A DNA stretch of 64,000 nucleotides from Xiphydria camelus. Lineage: Eukaryota; Arthropoda; Insecta; Hymenoptera; Xiphydriidae. The stretch's first letter is position 1. Every line of letters begins with the position of its first letter. The position numbers were made by a program, and so were the translations under genes. Below the pieces are notes generated by a model, which was not told where the DNA came from, ran no database searches, and worked only from the letters and a program-made list of their open reading frames with translations. This document shows, piece by piece, positions 26,416 to 38,359 of the stretch. The DNA is taken from the NCBI GenBank assembly GCA_963678675.1, contig OY783198.1, positions 191,001-255,000 on the forward strand, given 5' to 3'.

Positions 26416-29400
26416 GCCCGAGAGAGTCAAAGAGACGAAATAGCGGCAGGTGCATCCGCGCCAGGACAGGTGAACCTGGTACGAAACGCCTGGCGGCGCC
26501 TGACGGTCCTTATGAATACGAAGACACCCGAGTGCTAGTGCGTTGGTCAGGGTCGGTCAGCCTCGCGGCGCTGTTTGCGCGGTGATGCTGAATATCGGGG
26601 ACGCGAAAGTCGAGAATATTCGCGGCGATGCAAAGCTTAGTAGAGCCGTGAATATATGAGATCCGAGGTGTATACGTCCGGTAAAGGGAGCGGAAAATAA
26701 TTTAACGATCTTCGACCCGGATCGAGATCGAGATCGATGGAGCGTTCGACGATCGAGTCAAGCCTAGTTCCACATCGGAGTGAAATGCTACTCCGTTCTC
26801 GTTTCTGTAATATTCGTTCGTATGCGCGAAGGAAGCAAAATCTTGTATATCGACGAGGAAAGACGTCGTCAGAACTTCATAAAAATTGTTATAATTCCAT
26901 TCGAAAATTTCTTTGATTCGAGTAGGTAGACAGGAAGTGTCAACTTGGAGAAATCGCTCGAGAAATTCGAGATCAACGTCCTACGCGGAATAATTCGAGA
27001 CGGTATAATTAGGAATAATTAACTACACGCGAAACATCTTGGAACCAACTAAACATTAATAGATCCCAAGCGCTCTTTATGCGGATTTATGCGGTGCATT
27101 TGAACTCTACGCTCGGTTAACGACTTTTGGAACGACGTCCTCGTGCCGCAGCCAGTAGGTAGATATACAGTTATAACACGCAGAGATAAACCGCGAAGAT
27201 GAACCTCGGCGACAGATGCGAAGCGCGAGGTGTGCAGAAGTACCCGACGAGCGGTTATAGAAACGCGCGGTGGTAGGACGTATGTCGTGAAAGGTGGATG
27301 TTATTCCGAGGCCCAGGAAGTCATCGCTTCACCGCGGATCAGACTTGCAATCTTGGAGGAAAATCACTTTCGTTATTCCGAAATGGAAAATGTGAACTCG
27401 GCGAAAAATATTTCAAGACGAGGTGTGTCAGTAGTTAAAACGAGGTGGAACGCAAAGAAGAGAACAGGAAGAAGATGTTGCTGGACCACCGCGATAAACT
27501 GGAGCCCCGACGACTTGGCGCATCTGCATAGGTAGACAATCCACTTATGCTCTTTTTTAATCCTCCGTAAAATTACACCTCGTTTCTTGACATCGCGCTG
27601 CGACGAACAAGGGTGGTCCGGAAATTCCCTCTTTTCCTCTCATTCGACGTACGGTGCTCCGGAGTGCTTCAGATCCTTATCTCCAGGTGGTACCCGTTCC
27701 AAGCGAAGTGCGCGTACGTTAGCCTGATTAGATACTGATACGTTAGAAGAGCCTGACGAGGCGCGCGCATAAACTCGCGTGCGCGAGAGATATGCGTAGC
27801 TTAGCCTCATCTACATCCATGCGAAGATCGGAAGCATCTCGATGCGCACCGTTTGACACGCAGCGTCGCAACGCATAGTATACCTACGAGTATCTCTCGA
27901 CGTTCCGTCGACCCCGTCTCCACGGCGTGGTACCCGCACCGAGGCACTGGATGAATGACGACGGCGACCAGCAGGGATACACGCGTCCGTCTCCCGGAAA
28001 AATCTCGCGCGTGTAGCCCCTGCACATGCGCGATCGAGCGATGTGCCCGAGTGCGTCGTCGGTCGCGGCGGCGGCGGCGGCGGCGGCGTTCGCTCTCACG
28101 TGCGAGTCTCGTCAACGCCGCGACGCATGCGCGCAAACAACACGACGCTGGAACGTCGAGCAGGCTCGTCCAGCACGCAGGCTCGCGCGCGGGCATGAAA
28201 ATCCTCGTGGTGGAACTAGTCGACTGGCAAAAACTAGAAGCAACTCCTTCGGTCGTAATTTTTCTCGTTCACGGCTTGTCGAAGAGGGAGGATCCCGAGA
28301 GTCGCCCGCGGGGCAGTAAAATAAAAGGATGCACGGGCTCGCTCAGAAAATGTAATGATCGTCGAGGCGAATATATCGCTTCGCGTGGTGGACTCTCGCT
28401 GCCCGTTCGGCTATGGAGATTGAAAAGCCTCGCGTATATAAGCGATATATCGATATACTTTAGCCACGGATAAATCTCCGCCGGGTTCTCTTTCGAAAAT
28501 AAAAGGAATCGGCGAGCGAGTTCCCCGCGGTCATCGCGAACGCCGGCTATTGGAGTCCAGGAAATACACTTTGCTACCTCTCCTCTCCTTCCGAGAGGAA
28601 ATGAGAAGGAAGAGGCCAGGCGAGAGGAGACCCGAGAGCCGGCCGAGCGACACTGTGCGAGGGTCGCGTTTCCGGGTAATCTCGCCCGGATGAATGGGGA
28701 ACTCGTCGCGTTAGACTCCGTGAGAAAGTACGTTAGGAAGGAAAGACCTCGGAGTGGACACTTTTATGTACAGAAGTGGACGTATGTGCTCGTACACGAC
28801 GAGTGGACTGGACTTTAGTCGTAGTTTAAGAGCGATGGTTGCCGCGCGCACTTAAGCAGTTCAACCATGCATGCTTCCCTGTATGCTCACGCGTTACAGG
28901 TGAACTACGGGTGCAGAACGGGTCCGGGAGACGGGCTGAAAAAGACACCGGAGGAAAGGGAAAAATGGCCGTGGAAAGAGCCGCTTCTTCTTTCTACGTG
29001 GCTCGCGCTACTCCTCCTCCTCCTCCTCCTCCTCCTCCTCCTCCTCCTCCTCCTCCTCCTCCTTCTCCTCCTCCTCCTCCTACTCCTTCGTTCTACTTCT
29101 TCGTTTAACTTCGACGAGGGGCGATCGCGTGTCAGTCATCGAGTCGATGTACCTTTTGATGAAGCGTTATCGGGACAAGTAATTTCCACGAGCGAAAATC
29201 CACAAAAAAAATCTTGGATAAATCATCCAAAGTAGAATTACATCGTAAAGTCGTAAGTCATATTGGAAGTCGCGGAGAACGGAAGGACATTGTCGTCATC
29301 CTTTCTTGGATGTTGGCTCGATGCGTCGAGCGTGCGGTATGAGCACTGAATAAATTATCCACGCGTGTCTCTCCTTCGCCGACTATAATAATTCTTCAGA

Positions 29401-30793
29401 CGCGGGGTGGGATGATACCGGAAGTGAAGTCAGAATGGCGGAACCAGACGTTCACTCAATGGAAAGTTTGAGTCTCGAGTCAGTACGTCCAAGAGGCTCG
29501 CGTGATGGCCTGCAGTGTCGAAATCGGCGAGGAGCGTGCGTTTTCCGAGATTTTAATTATTGTCTTTTCGAGCTAATTTTTGTTATTTGAGAGAACGCGA
29601 TGCGCGAGTAACGAGTGTAGTAGGAAGAGAAAAGGAGGAAGAATCTGAAGAGGGGTGGAAAGAGAAAGACGCAACGTTAGAAGTATCGTGACCGTTAGAA
29701 AAATAATCGTGTTCTTTGAGCTTCCAATCGTCTTCTACCTGAGCTGACACTCGTAGAAGAAGAAGAAGAAGAAGAAGGAGAAAATGAATAATGTCAATAT
29801 TGTGTGACTGTTAAGACACTATAACTGCATGTGCACTGTGCTTCCAATTGTCCACCACTCGAGTCAATATCCCTGACTCAACCACGCGGCAAGGAGTAGA
29901 TGAAAAAGTGCACGAGAAAGAAAACGAAGAGGAGGAGTGACGTGAATCGACGGTTCATGCATCTCGGTTGCGTGAAAATCAACGTTCGCGCGTTGCCGAT
30001 TAGACTCGCTATACATACATATGTATAGCGTAGCTCTTCTCGAGACTCACTTCCGCGAGTGACGCGTGTACGCCTCGTCCATCCGTCCTGCTTTTTCCCC
30101 GTGCTTTGCGACGCGCGTCGCGACGAGCAAAAAAATAATTTTTGTGCAGGCATCACGACACTAAAATACCTCGTAAACAATTGGAATAATCTCTCATCCA
30201 ATTATCCACTTTGAGTCTTCACCGTGGGAGGAATACAATACGAGGTAGTTGCGTGCACAAAAGTGCTACGATCGTTGATAGTGCGTCGTGGGTTTCTCGT
30301 TCGACGAAACGCCCTTTCGCTCATTTCCGAAGCTGAGTTTTTTGAAACCCTGCGAAATCGGTCAAGATCGGATGAGATTGAAAAAAAAAAAAAGAGTCTA
30401 CCACTACTCGAAGTGAACGCGGATGAAGAGGTGCTTCGTCGTACGAAGTGCCAGTGAGCTAGCTGTGAGTACGCGGTTATCTCTTCATGAAAACAGTCTT
30501 GAGAGATGGTCAGCCAACACGCGATGGCCACGACCGTACGCAAAGTTAAGCAGGAAAATCGGCTGAGACGGCAGAATCACGGCCAAGGTATCGCAACCCG
30601 CAAGAATCGCTTTGCGATGCTATGCAGAAAACTCGAGCGGAGCCTCGGAAACAGCTAGCTATTATCCTCGACGTCGAACGAACGAATCCAATCTTCTTTT
30701 CCAGATGAAGAAGGCTCCTACAAGCCGGTACCGCCACCGAAGCCGGTGCAGAACAGCCAGAAGAACCAGAATCATCAGCACCAGAACGACTAC

Positions 30794-30855
<62 letters not shown>

Positions 30856-33606
30856 GGTAACTTTGGATCAGAAAGCGTCGGGGGCTCAGAACTCGGTGAG
30901 CGGACCCGAATACAGGATGCCACCCCTGTACGGCGAGGAACAACAGAGTCAGAACCAGAATCAACAACCGGCCAATCTTCAGACTCACAGCAGCAAGTTT
31001 CCGGTAGACTACCGTTTTTGTCTCCCTTCTAGTTTTTTTTTCTACTTCACTTTCGCATTTATAATTTTAAAGATTCTCACTCTCTCTTTACTGTTCGCCC
31101 AAAACCTTCTTTTTCTTCTTTCTTCGACTACTTATTCTCGAACGGGAAGCGCGATCCCATCGTCGAAGATCCCTCGGCCAGGAGGAAAAGCTAAAGATGC
31201 GGTGCCCCTCGCGATACCCACTCGGTGTAGGAAGTGGGCGTCGGACGATGGCGAAATCTTCTCGTAACAGTTCGTTACCACGTGCCTGTAGGCCGCCACT
31301 AGTGCGCTCTTGGGAACGTTCTCAGGAGAGCTCGTTTGTCTCTAGAGACAAAGGCGAGATCATGGATTGTGCGTGTACCGTTTACCGGAAACGCGAGTGA
31401 TGGAACCGCGCAGATATCGCCTTTTCTCGCCTTTCGTTTCTTCGGAGGGATGATCTTCTCCCCCCTCGGAAAAGATTCGATGAAGTCTAACCCTGACTTT
31501 AATTCGAAAATTTATCGAATATTATCTATACATCTCTTTCAATGCATGTGCGGTACGCTTACAGATCGAACGAGAAGTGGTGCTATCGTCGACCGATAAG
31601 AACTCCAAGATACCGATTCTCCACGAGTACAAGCAAAGAAGCACGGGAAGGGTGGCTATAGCACCGGACGCGCCGATCAAGCAGCAGGCCTGGGTGCAAG
31701 AGGTGAGTCGCCGATGCGGATCACCTAAAAGATTGGCATTTAAAACCGAAATCGACCCTCGGATCGCTCCCTGAGATTTCCAACGACGCGAGAAAAGAAC
31801 CACCCGTTGAAATTTCCTCGAATCGGAGCGCGCTCTAACCAACGGCGCGTCCCAGTCTGAAAACGAGACCAGGACAATGTTCGTACGCGCCTCTAGATTC
31901 GAGTTCATCTAGAATACGAGTGCAGGTCCCACAGGCTGGAACCCACACCGGTCGCGCGCGCGCGCGCGTTAAGGCGATTTCTCTCTCTCCCTCTCCCTTC
32001 CTTTCCGTCCGAGAGAGTCTCTAACGGTTCGTGGCTCGACGTTGGCTGGCTCATCGACCGGCCGCGTACGAGTACGAGAGCCGTAGTATTACTACTACGA
32101 TAAAGTGCTATTTGTTGCTGCTCTCGGCAGCGATTCACGTATCATGCGCTGCGCGATGGTCATTGACTTTACCCCACTTCTCGCGGCTACCTCGGCCATT
32201 CGCGTACCGCGTGTCTTATCGGTCAACCTCGAATTTTTTGTGAACCCCACACTTTGATCTCTAATGGTGTTGTTACGAAAATTACAAATGGCTAAACAAA
32301 ATCCCGAGAAAATTTGTTTCCCAGGCCTCTCGTCCCAAAAGTTGAGACCGAAAACGGACGTCCCAATCGTCCCCGTATTAAGGGGGGACATACAATTACA
32401 CCGATGAAAAAATCGATTTTTTAAATATATTTTTAAACGATAGGCCTGTATGTGAAGAATATATTCTGAAAGTTTGAAAGCGGAATTCGAAAAACTCCGG
32501 AAGTTACAGCCCGAAAACGGTAAGTGGTTTTAACATTGGTTTTACACGTGTCGAAACTTTAAACGCGTTTTTCTCGAAACTACATTTCTGAAACTGGTGT
32601 ACACGATTACGCAAAAAGTATTGAACCGCTTGAGTTCCCCTTTGGTAAACATGTTGGTAACATTATTACCTTCTATATGACGAAGCCCGATTTCAGAAAA
32701 TTTCGAAAAAAACTATTTTTTTAATACAAATTCTGAAGAAATTTTGCATGAAAACTCGATTTTTGTCTTTGACTGCGTGCCGTTTTGTCAAATTTGCCTT
32801 TTTTTGACTTTTCTCAACGTCACATAGAAACTACACGTGTTTTAAATAAGAAAATGTTTGTATTTTGTTGCAGATCGAATTTTACGAGGAGCTAGGTTGT
32901 ACACCGTTTTGGAAGTCGCGCCGCAACCTACCTGTAACTCTGTACCATAGCTCCGCCATTTTGACGACAAATGGATTGAAAAAATTTTTTTTCATACTTG
33001 AATACCCTATTAAACAATACCTTCAGTGCGATGAATGTAGAATAAATATTTCTTGGTTAAAAAAATTCCTCAAAATTGCCTCGATTTTCCTTGGTCTAAT
33101 TGTATGTCCCCCCTTAAGAACAAGAAACAATTTCGATTTCCGCGCCCAAATCCAATTACACACCGGATGATTAATGCTCGGAGCGACTCCGGAGTTCCCC
33201 TCCGCCACCGCGAACGAAGGGGTTCGTTTCGATGGAGCCTAAAAAGGTCGTGCGGGGGTAATTTCATTTTTTCCAACTTTCTCCCCGAACGAACGAACGA
33301 ACGAACGAATGAACGAACGAACGAACAAACGACCGAACCATAAGTCAGAAGACCTTTTCCGTATGCACGATGCGTACCTAGGCCCTAGCGAACCTGGCAA
33401 GCCGGGAGTTGTTATTCAAGCCGCATCCCTTCCTAAGAAGCGGAGGATTCAGTCTGACAACTTTGAAATTCTCCGAGTGGCTTATACGTCTGACGCGTCG
33501 AGCCATTACTACCCATATTCTTCGGAAAATCGTTAGGAAGATTTCGTAAATCATGCCTGCCTGCATGTTAAAGGGTGTCGCGCGACGGCTCATCGGCCAC
33601 CTCCGT

Positions 33607-33640
<34 letters not shown>

Positions 33641-35385
33641 TTCTTCTCGTCGCGTTATTTTCGTGGCTTTAATCTCGTCTCTTGCCTAACCCCCTTCTAT
33701 CGATTCGATTTACGATTCGATTCTAACGGTGATCGCCGTAGGTAGAGCCGAAAGTTCAGGCGCGAGCATTCTCGAAGTTTCGGATGTTTTCTTGGCATTC
33801 GGTATCGAACGAGGTTCAAAATGTTTAAAATACTAACACTCTGTTTTTCGATCAATTTAGATCATGGAAATATTTTTCTAGAAAAGAAAAATGGAGAATA
33901 TCAAGTATAATTATTCACTTGACTGGAAACGACTTTCAGGAAGTCAAATCAATGATTTCTTCGCCAATTTTAAAACACTTAACACGAAGTAAGTACCTAT
34001 ACGAAGAGAATCGGTAGGTAGGGGAATATACGTAGACGCGCTAGGTGTTCTGGAAAACTTTCCACCAGCGGATACCTCGAATCGCCTGACTTCCTCGAAA
34101 GTGCTGCACGCTGCGCGAAGTAATAAAGGAGAGGATGTGCGGAGCGTAAGAATGTCGAATTGCTTTAGCAGAGGACGAGTTGACGTCTCGGATAGTCCCT
34201 CGGGGCTAATTACAAAGGGGGGTCAGCGCGAATGGAATTCTTGCAAGACTTGGTAGAGAAAATGACGCGAGATAGGATTTCCAGCTAATAAAACGAGTAT
34301 TTTTCATCGATTTCGCAATTCCAATGGTTTTCTTCGTTTCAGGGAACGCAGATGCTAGAGCCGAGGCTGGAGTGTCAGACGAGAAGTTATCACGGCCAAG
34401 AGACTCATTCGTGAGTAAATACTCACCACCGTCACATTGTTCTCCAATTCTCTCAATTTTCACGAAATTATTCGCTCAATTCATTCCGTCAGATCAACTT
34501 CGAGCGGAGCAGTTCCCAGGACGACGAAAGTCGAGGAGGAGAGGACAAAGTCTTTATCTCGAACGTATCACACGATAAAAGACATGATCTCGAGTCGATT
34601 TGGACCTGGTCGAAAAGAGATCGATCCGGAACCGGAAGCAAGTTTAAATAACGTGACGGCGGAGGAGCTGAGGAGATCCAGCAGAAGCGTCAACGAGGAG
34701 GAAGCGAAGAAGAAAGAGAGCGTCTACGGGAAGCCCAGGGCTCAGGAACCTGCCGTCAACATGCAGCAATACCCAAAAAATGCGTATGGTGGGTTGACGA
34801 AAAATTAATCGACAGATTCTTGGTAGACATAATTTTTTGGAGAAGCTCCACTCGAAACGTTGCGTTCTTCCAGGTCAGTACGGTCACTCTTACGGCTACC
34901 AAACTACCCAACAACAAAACGTAGCACTGCCCGGCCAATTGCAATCACCGTCCCAAATCCAACCCAGCTTACCGGGACAAAGTGCCCAGCTTCACGTGAC
35001 TCACCATCCATCCGCCACCGTGGTCCAGACTGTTCACCAAACTCACAATCCCAACTTTGGTCAGCCCGCCGTTGGTCAACAGCCACAATCGGCTACCAGA
35101 GAGTACATCGTGCCCGGACCAGGTGGGATAACAAGTCAATCGATGCATCACGGTCAAACCTCGAGTCTTCACCAAGCTCCGGGTCAAGTTCCGAGTCCTT
35201 CCGGGGCGAAACACGGCCTGGCTGCTACGATGCAATCAGCCAACTCGCAATTGTCGCTTCAGAGCCAGGTCTACCAGAGCCCTCAACAATTGATGCATCA
35301 AAATCAGAACCTCCATCAGAGTCCACGTTTCGCTCAGCAGCACGCGCAAAACATGCATCAGCGTCAACTGATTCAGCAGTTGCAT

Positions 35386-35420
<35 letters not shown>

Positions 35421-38359
35421 ACTGGTCGGTCAACAAGCTGTCGGTATGAGAAGCGGTCAGCAACCCCACTTCTCCAGCGCCTATCAGCAGTACCAGGCTA
35501 GACAGCCCATGTCCAGGTCGCAGATAGATCTTCCCAGCACATCCAGGCAAGCTCCGGACGTCAGAGTGCAGAATCAGGACATCTATTATCACTACGGTCA
35601 GGGCAGGCCTCGATACGGCATTCCACAGATGTACACGAAGACCGAGAACAACCAGGACGGCGAATTCCAACGAAGGCACTCGGCGAAGCGAATCGAAAAG
35701 GCCACGTCGCAGCCTCAGTTGAATTACGAGGACGAGAAGATTGGTGAGCAGCCGCGGAATCCCAATCAGGAGGGTCGGAAGAGCGCGGACCCCGCGCTGG
35801 ATCAAGAGAAATACGAAATCACCGTGGAGGATCGTCAGGGAGATTTCGGCAGGAACGGTTCTCCGAGGAAGGAGGAGTACAGACCGGAGACGAGCTTCGG
35901 AATTCGAAGGGAAGAGGTCAGGGCCTCGAAGGGGGAATTGGATTACGCGGACGGTCAGGATCCGAATGAGAGCAGCGTCGTGCAGAAGCGGGTGGACGAG
36001 CTGCAGAAGAGGGGCGATGCGGAGGACCGGATGTACGGTTTAAAACTCACCAGAGAGATGACGGAAGCCGATGGAACGAGGATGAATGCTCAAAAGAGGG
36101 CCGTTAACGACGGTTACGCGACAGGTGAACCATCGAAAAGAACGGACGAGACTCCGAAGAGGTCAGAAATCGGTCAATATTCGGGAAAGGAGAGCGCGAT
36201 CAAACCCGACGCGAGGAAGGACGAATTGGAGCACGGGATGAGTCGATTGAAGATTCACAATCAGGGCTCCGGCTCCGACTATGATAAAGCTGGACAGAGT
36301 TCTTCGAATGTCGATTCCGGCCGAGGCTCCGCGGTTTATTCCAGCGGAAGGAGACCTCCGCCCGAAGATCGAAGCCTCGCTCAGGGTCAGGGTCGCAATG
36401 TTTTACGCGAAACAATCAGGAAAGGGCGGGGCGACGAGATCCGATCGCGTCTTTTGACCTTTGACTCTCTTCCCCGAACAGGTCAGGACTCCGAGTGGGT
36501 AGACATAGTGGAGTCCGAACTGAGGAGCATCTTGGAGCCCAGAGACGTACCCGCGATGGCGCATTCTACGCTCTCCGAGAGCGTTTCCTCCGTGACACCT
36601 CCCTTGCCACCTCTGTCGCCGCACGGAAGCCCGCGTACGCCGAGAAATCGATACGCTGCGAGGTAATGAAGCGTGACGAAACGCTTTTAGTCATAACACG
36701 AACACTTCCTTCCGCCGTGAATGAACAGACTCGAACTGACTCTACCCTCGCTTCGCGTGCGCGGTTCCTTCCCTTCGCAGCCTTCCGTACGGCTCGAAAC
36801 CGAACTACGTTGATTGCAACAAAGGAGTCGACAAGAGAAATTTTCCGAGCACCTCGAAGCACCGCGGTGCTTCCACTTCGAAGAAGGATGCCGCCAAGAA
36901 ATTCTCTCATCGTGAGTTGTTCGTTCGATCTGACAAAGAGTTCTCCGAAAATATTATTCCCACGGAATATAGTATACGTACATACATACATATATGGACA
37001 CTCGTATTCAACGAACGATATCTTTAGTCTTCGGTGTAGAAACCGCTGAGCTGACTTCCACGACGACCGGCCTCGATTTGGACTCCATGTTGGACAGAAG
37101 CGACTCGGATCTCAGCACGAACGACGCCAGAACGATAAGGAAACAGTTGGAAGGACTGGAAAGCATGTACAGCGAGGTAAACCGGAGGAGACGATCGATC
37201 GTTCTTTCGCACGATCGCAAATCATCCAGCGGATGACTCGAGTCGCACGAGTGGTCCGTGCAAATCAACCGAGTGGAACTCTCTCACGATTAACGACCTC
37301 CCGCAGGTTTTGAAACTGTTGGGCGGCAGCGGGAAGAAGAGGAGGAAAGCAAGAGGACTCGCGAGTTACGGATCGGTTTCGTCGCTGCCCACCTCCTCCG
37401 TTTCTTCTCGTCCCATAACGAGGCACCACGACAAGAGGAGGTTGCACGTCATCGACGACAGGATGAAAAAGGCCAAAGACATTAAGGTAGAAGTAATTCT
37501 TTTTTTTTTTTTATTGAAATTTTTATGAAATTTCAAGCGTTTCACTCGACGCCAACATTTCCGAATACTTGTCTAGAGCATCAACAAGAGATTCCAAAGA
37601 CTGGAATCTCACGTGGTAACATTGGCAAGATCTGTGGCTCACCTCAGCTCGGAGATGAGGACCCAGCATCTCATGATACAGGTCAGTGAGATCAATTGAA
37701 ACGATCCGATCGAATTAACCTTGGATTTCGCGAAGACATCCTAAAAACGTCGTACCATTACAACGTCGACTTCAGGAAATGGAAAACATAAGGGGCGAAA
37801 TAGCAGCGCTGAGAACTCAAACGAGCATGGCAATGGTGAGGTCTCAATCGCAGCCCCTGCTCAAAGACTCGGAATTACCGGCTCTGTCCAACCCTTCCAG
37901 GGTGAAGAAACTGACAAAATTTTTTGGTACGGAGCCACCGCTGATCAGGCTGTTCCTCAGGGAACTCGGGTATGAGGTAACTGTCTCGCTCGTGATCACC
38001 GTTGTGTCGATCCTTATCGACGACCTTTCGCTTATTCGAATAAAAAATGGAACGAACAGGAGACGCTTTGAAAACCTTCTTGTATAGTAAGATCGTACTT
38101 TCTTCTTCCTTTTCTTCTTTTCGTCATTTCTAAGCCAAGATAAAATCGTCCAAATTTTACATCGGAATCGAGTAACTTTTTTCTTTTCTTCCTGCAGAAA
38201 TACGCGAACGCCTTCGAGAAGGAAAAAGTCGGAATGGTAGAGCTGCCCTACCTCAGCGAGGAACGATTGCAGAAGATGGGCGTGCCTCTAGGCCCGAGAC
38301 TGAGGATCCTCCAGGAGGCGAGAATATCCGTTTGCAGGGATCCCGTTTACGTCGTGTAA
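22976..38359 (+). CDS. Gln-rich coiled-coil protein with C-terminal SAM domain (14 exons)
   Basis: Exons: 22976-23017, 23757-23784, 30705-31003, 31565-31702, 34343-34410, 34493-34788, 34874-36385, 36482-36662, 36781-36911, 37028-37176, 37307-37486, 37577-37681, 37776-37976, 38198-38359. Phases agree throughout and give 1163 residues. In order: a proline motif PVPPPKP near 31-37; a run of 20 Gln at 54-73; a basic segment containing SRTYHTIKDMISSRFG; a Gln/His-rich disordered region with 12 Gln at 462-473; a charged region; SVSSVTPPLPPLSP near 830; a predicted coiled coil about 1009-1065; and a SAM domain about 1093-1155 (FLRELGYEKYANAF, then ERLQKMGVPLGPRLRIL). SAM domains self-associate or bind partners; proline motifs suggest SH3 or EVH1 ligands. 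I infer a cytoplasmic scaffold; I do not recognise the ortholog. The first exon is open upstream of the Met (acceptor at 22967-22968), so earlier coding exons are possible. Confidence 0.85.
23121..23437. mobile_element. 317-bp MITE, second member of the same family
   Basis: Arms 23121-23187 and 23367-23437 are inverted repeats of about 67 bp with one small A-run indel and a few mismatches. They begin TACAGGATCTTTGG and include GCGGGTTGCATATCGGTTGG. The interior carries GTCTATTTGGTTCG and CTGTCGGCATTAC, parallel to the copy at 5.4 kb. It sits in the first intron of the SAM gene. Confidence 0.85.
25290..25357. repeat. Trinucleotide CTC/CCG array
   Basis: GCC/TCC units passing into (CTC)n inside SAM-gene intron 2. 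It makes a spurious poly-Glu ORF on the minus strand. Confidence 0.92.
26367..26412. repeat. (CT)n microsatellite, 46 bp
   Basis: In the long second intron of the SAM gene. Confidence 0.95.
29011..29080. repeat. (CTC)n array
   Basis: About 23 CTC units with one CTT change, in SAM-gene intron 2. Spurious poly-Leu and poly-Pro ORFs arise from it. Confidence 0.93.
30794..30853 (+). repeat. Coding CAG array (20 Gln)
   Basis: CAG CAG CAA CAA then pure CAG to the CCG codon, in frame in exon 3 of the SAM gene. Near-pure CAG implies length polymorphism. Confidence 0.95.
31004..31564 (+). other. SAM-gene intron 3
   Basis: Starts with the weak donor GTAGAC (in phase 0 after CCG) and ends CGCTTACAG. 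T-rich at 31020-31130; nothing else seen. Confidence 0.7.
32382..33113. mobile_element. 732-bp non-autonomous TTAA-type DNA transposon (MITE)
   Basis: Ends are perfect 17-bp inverted repeats (GGGGGGACATACAATTA and its complement at 33097-33113), flanked on both sides by TTAA (32378-32381 and 33114-33117). TTAA duplication is the hallmark of piggyBac-type insertion. The interior is AT-rich, unlike the GC-balanced surroundings, and has no transposase-like ORF. It lies in intron 4 of the SAM gene. The G6 termini differ from the CCC-starting ends of classical piggyBac elements, so the superfamily is inferred from target site only. Confidence 0.85.
33287..33329. repeat. (ACGA)n tetranucleotide array
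   Basis: Slightly degenerate, 170 bp downstream of the TTAA element in the SAM-gene intron. Confidence 0.9.
33603..33640. repeat. (GTCGGC)n hexamer array
   Basis: Six units, intronic. Confidence 0.9.
36386..36481 (+). other. Stop-free 96-nt intron (exitron candidate) in the SAM gene
   Basis: This stretch inside the large exon block is exactly 32 codons long and has no stop in the coding frame. It begins GTCAGG after CAGG, a middling donor, and ends in a pyrimidine-rich tract with ACAG, a good acceptor. Spliced or retained, the downstream frame is kept. The two isoforms would differ by 32 basic residues containing RETIRKGRGDEIRSR. I treat it as an intron because of the strong acceptor. Confidence 0.5.

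Larger units (their letters stand above)
23785..30704 (+). other. SAM-gene intron 2 (6.9 kb)
   Basis: Donor GTGAGT, acceptor TTTTCCAG. The part at 24380-25233 is GC- and CpG-rich and ends at a consensus-like donor (CAG/GTAAGG, 25233/25234). It could be an internal promoter with a non-coding first exon, though joining it to exon 3 offers no in-frame ATG nearby. Also present are the arrays at 25290, 26367 and 29011. Confidence 0.6.
31703..34342 (+). other. SAM-gene intron 4
   Basis: Donor GTGAGT, acceptor CGTTTCAG, phase 0 on both sides, so no exon is demanded between. It hosts the TTAA element and the arrays at 33287 and 33603. Confidence 0.75.

Noticed and set aside
33287..33640. CRISPR-like or telomeric repeat
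   Set aside because: The ACGA and GTCGGC arrays are simple tandem microsatellites without spacers or telomere motif.
34837..36666. 609-codon single-exon gene starting at 34837
   Set aside because: The true exon begins at 34874 after TTCTTCCAG and joins upstream in phase. The ATG-to-acceptor part is intron.
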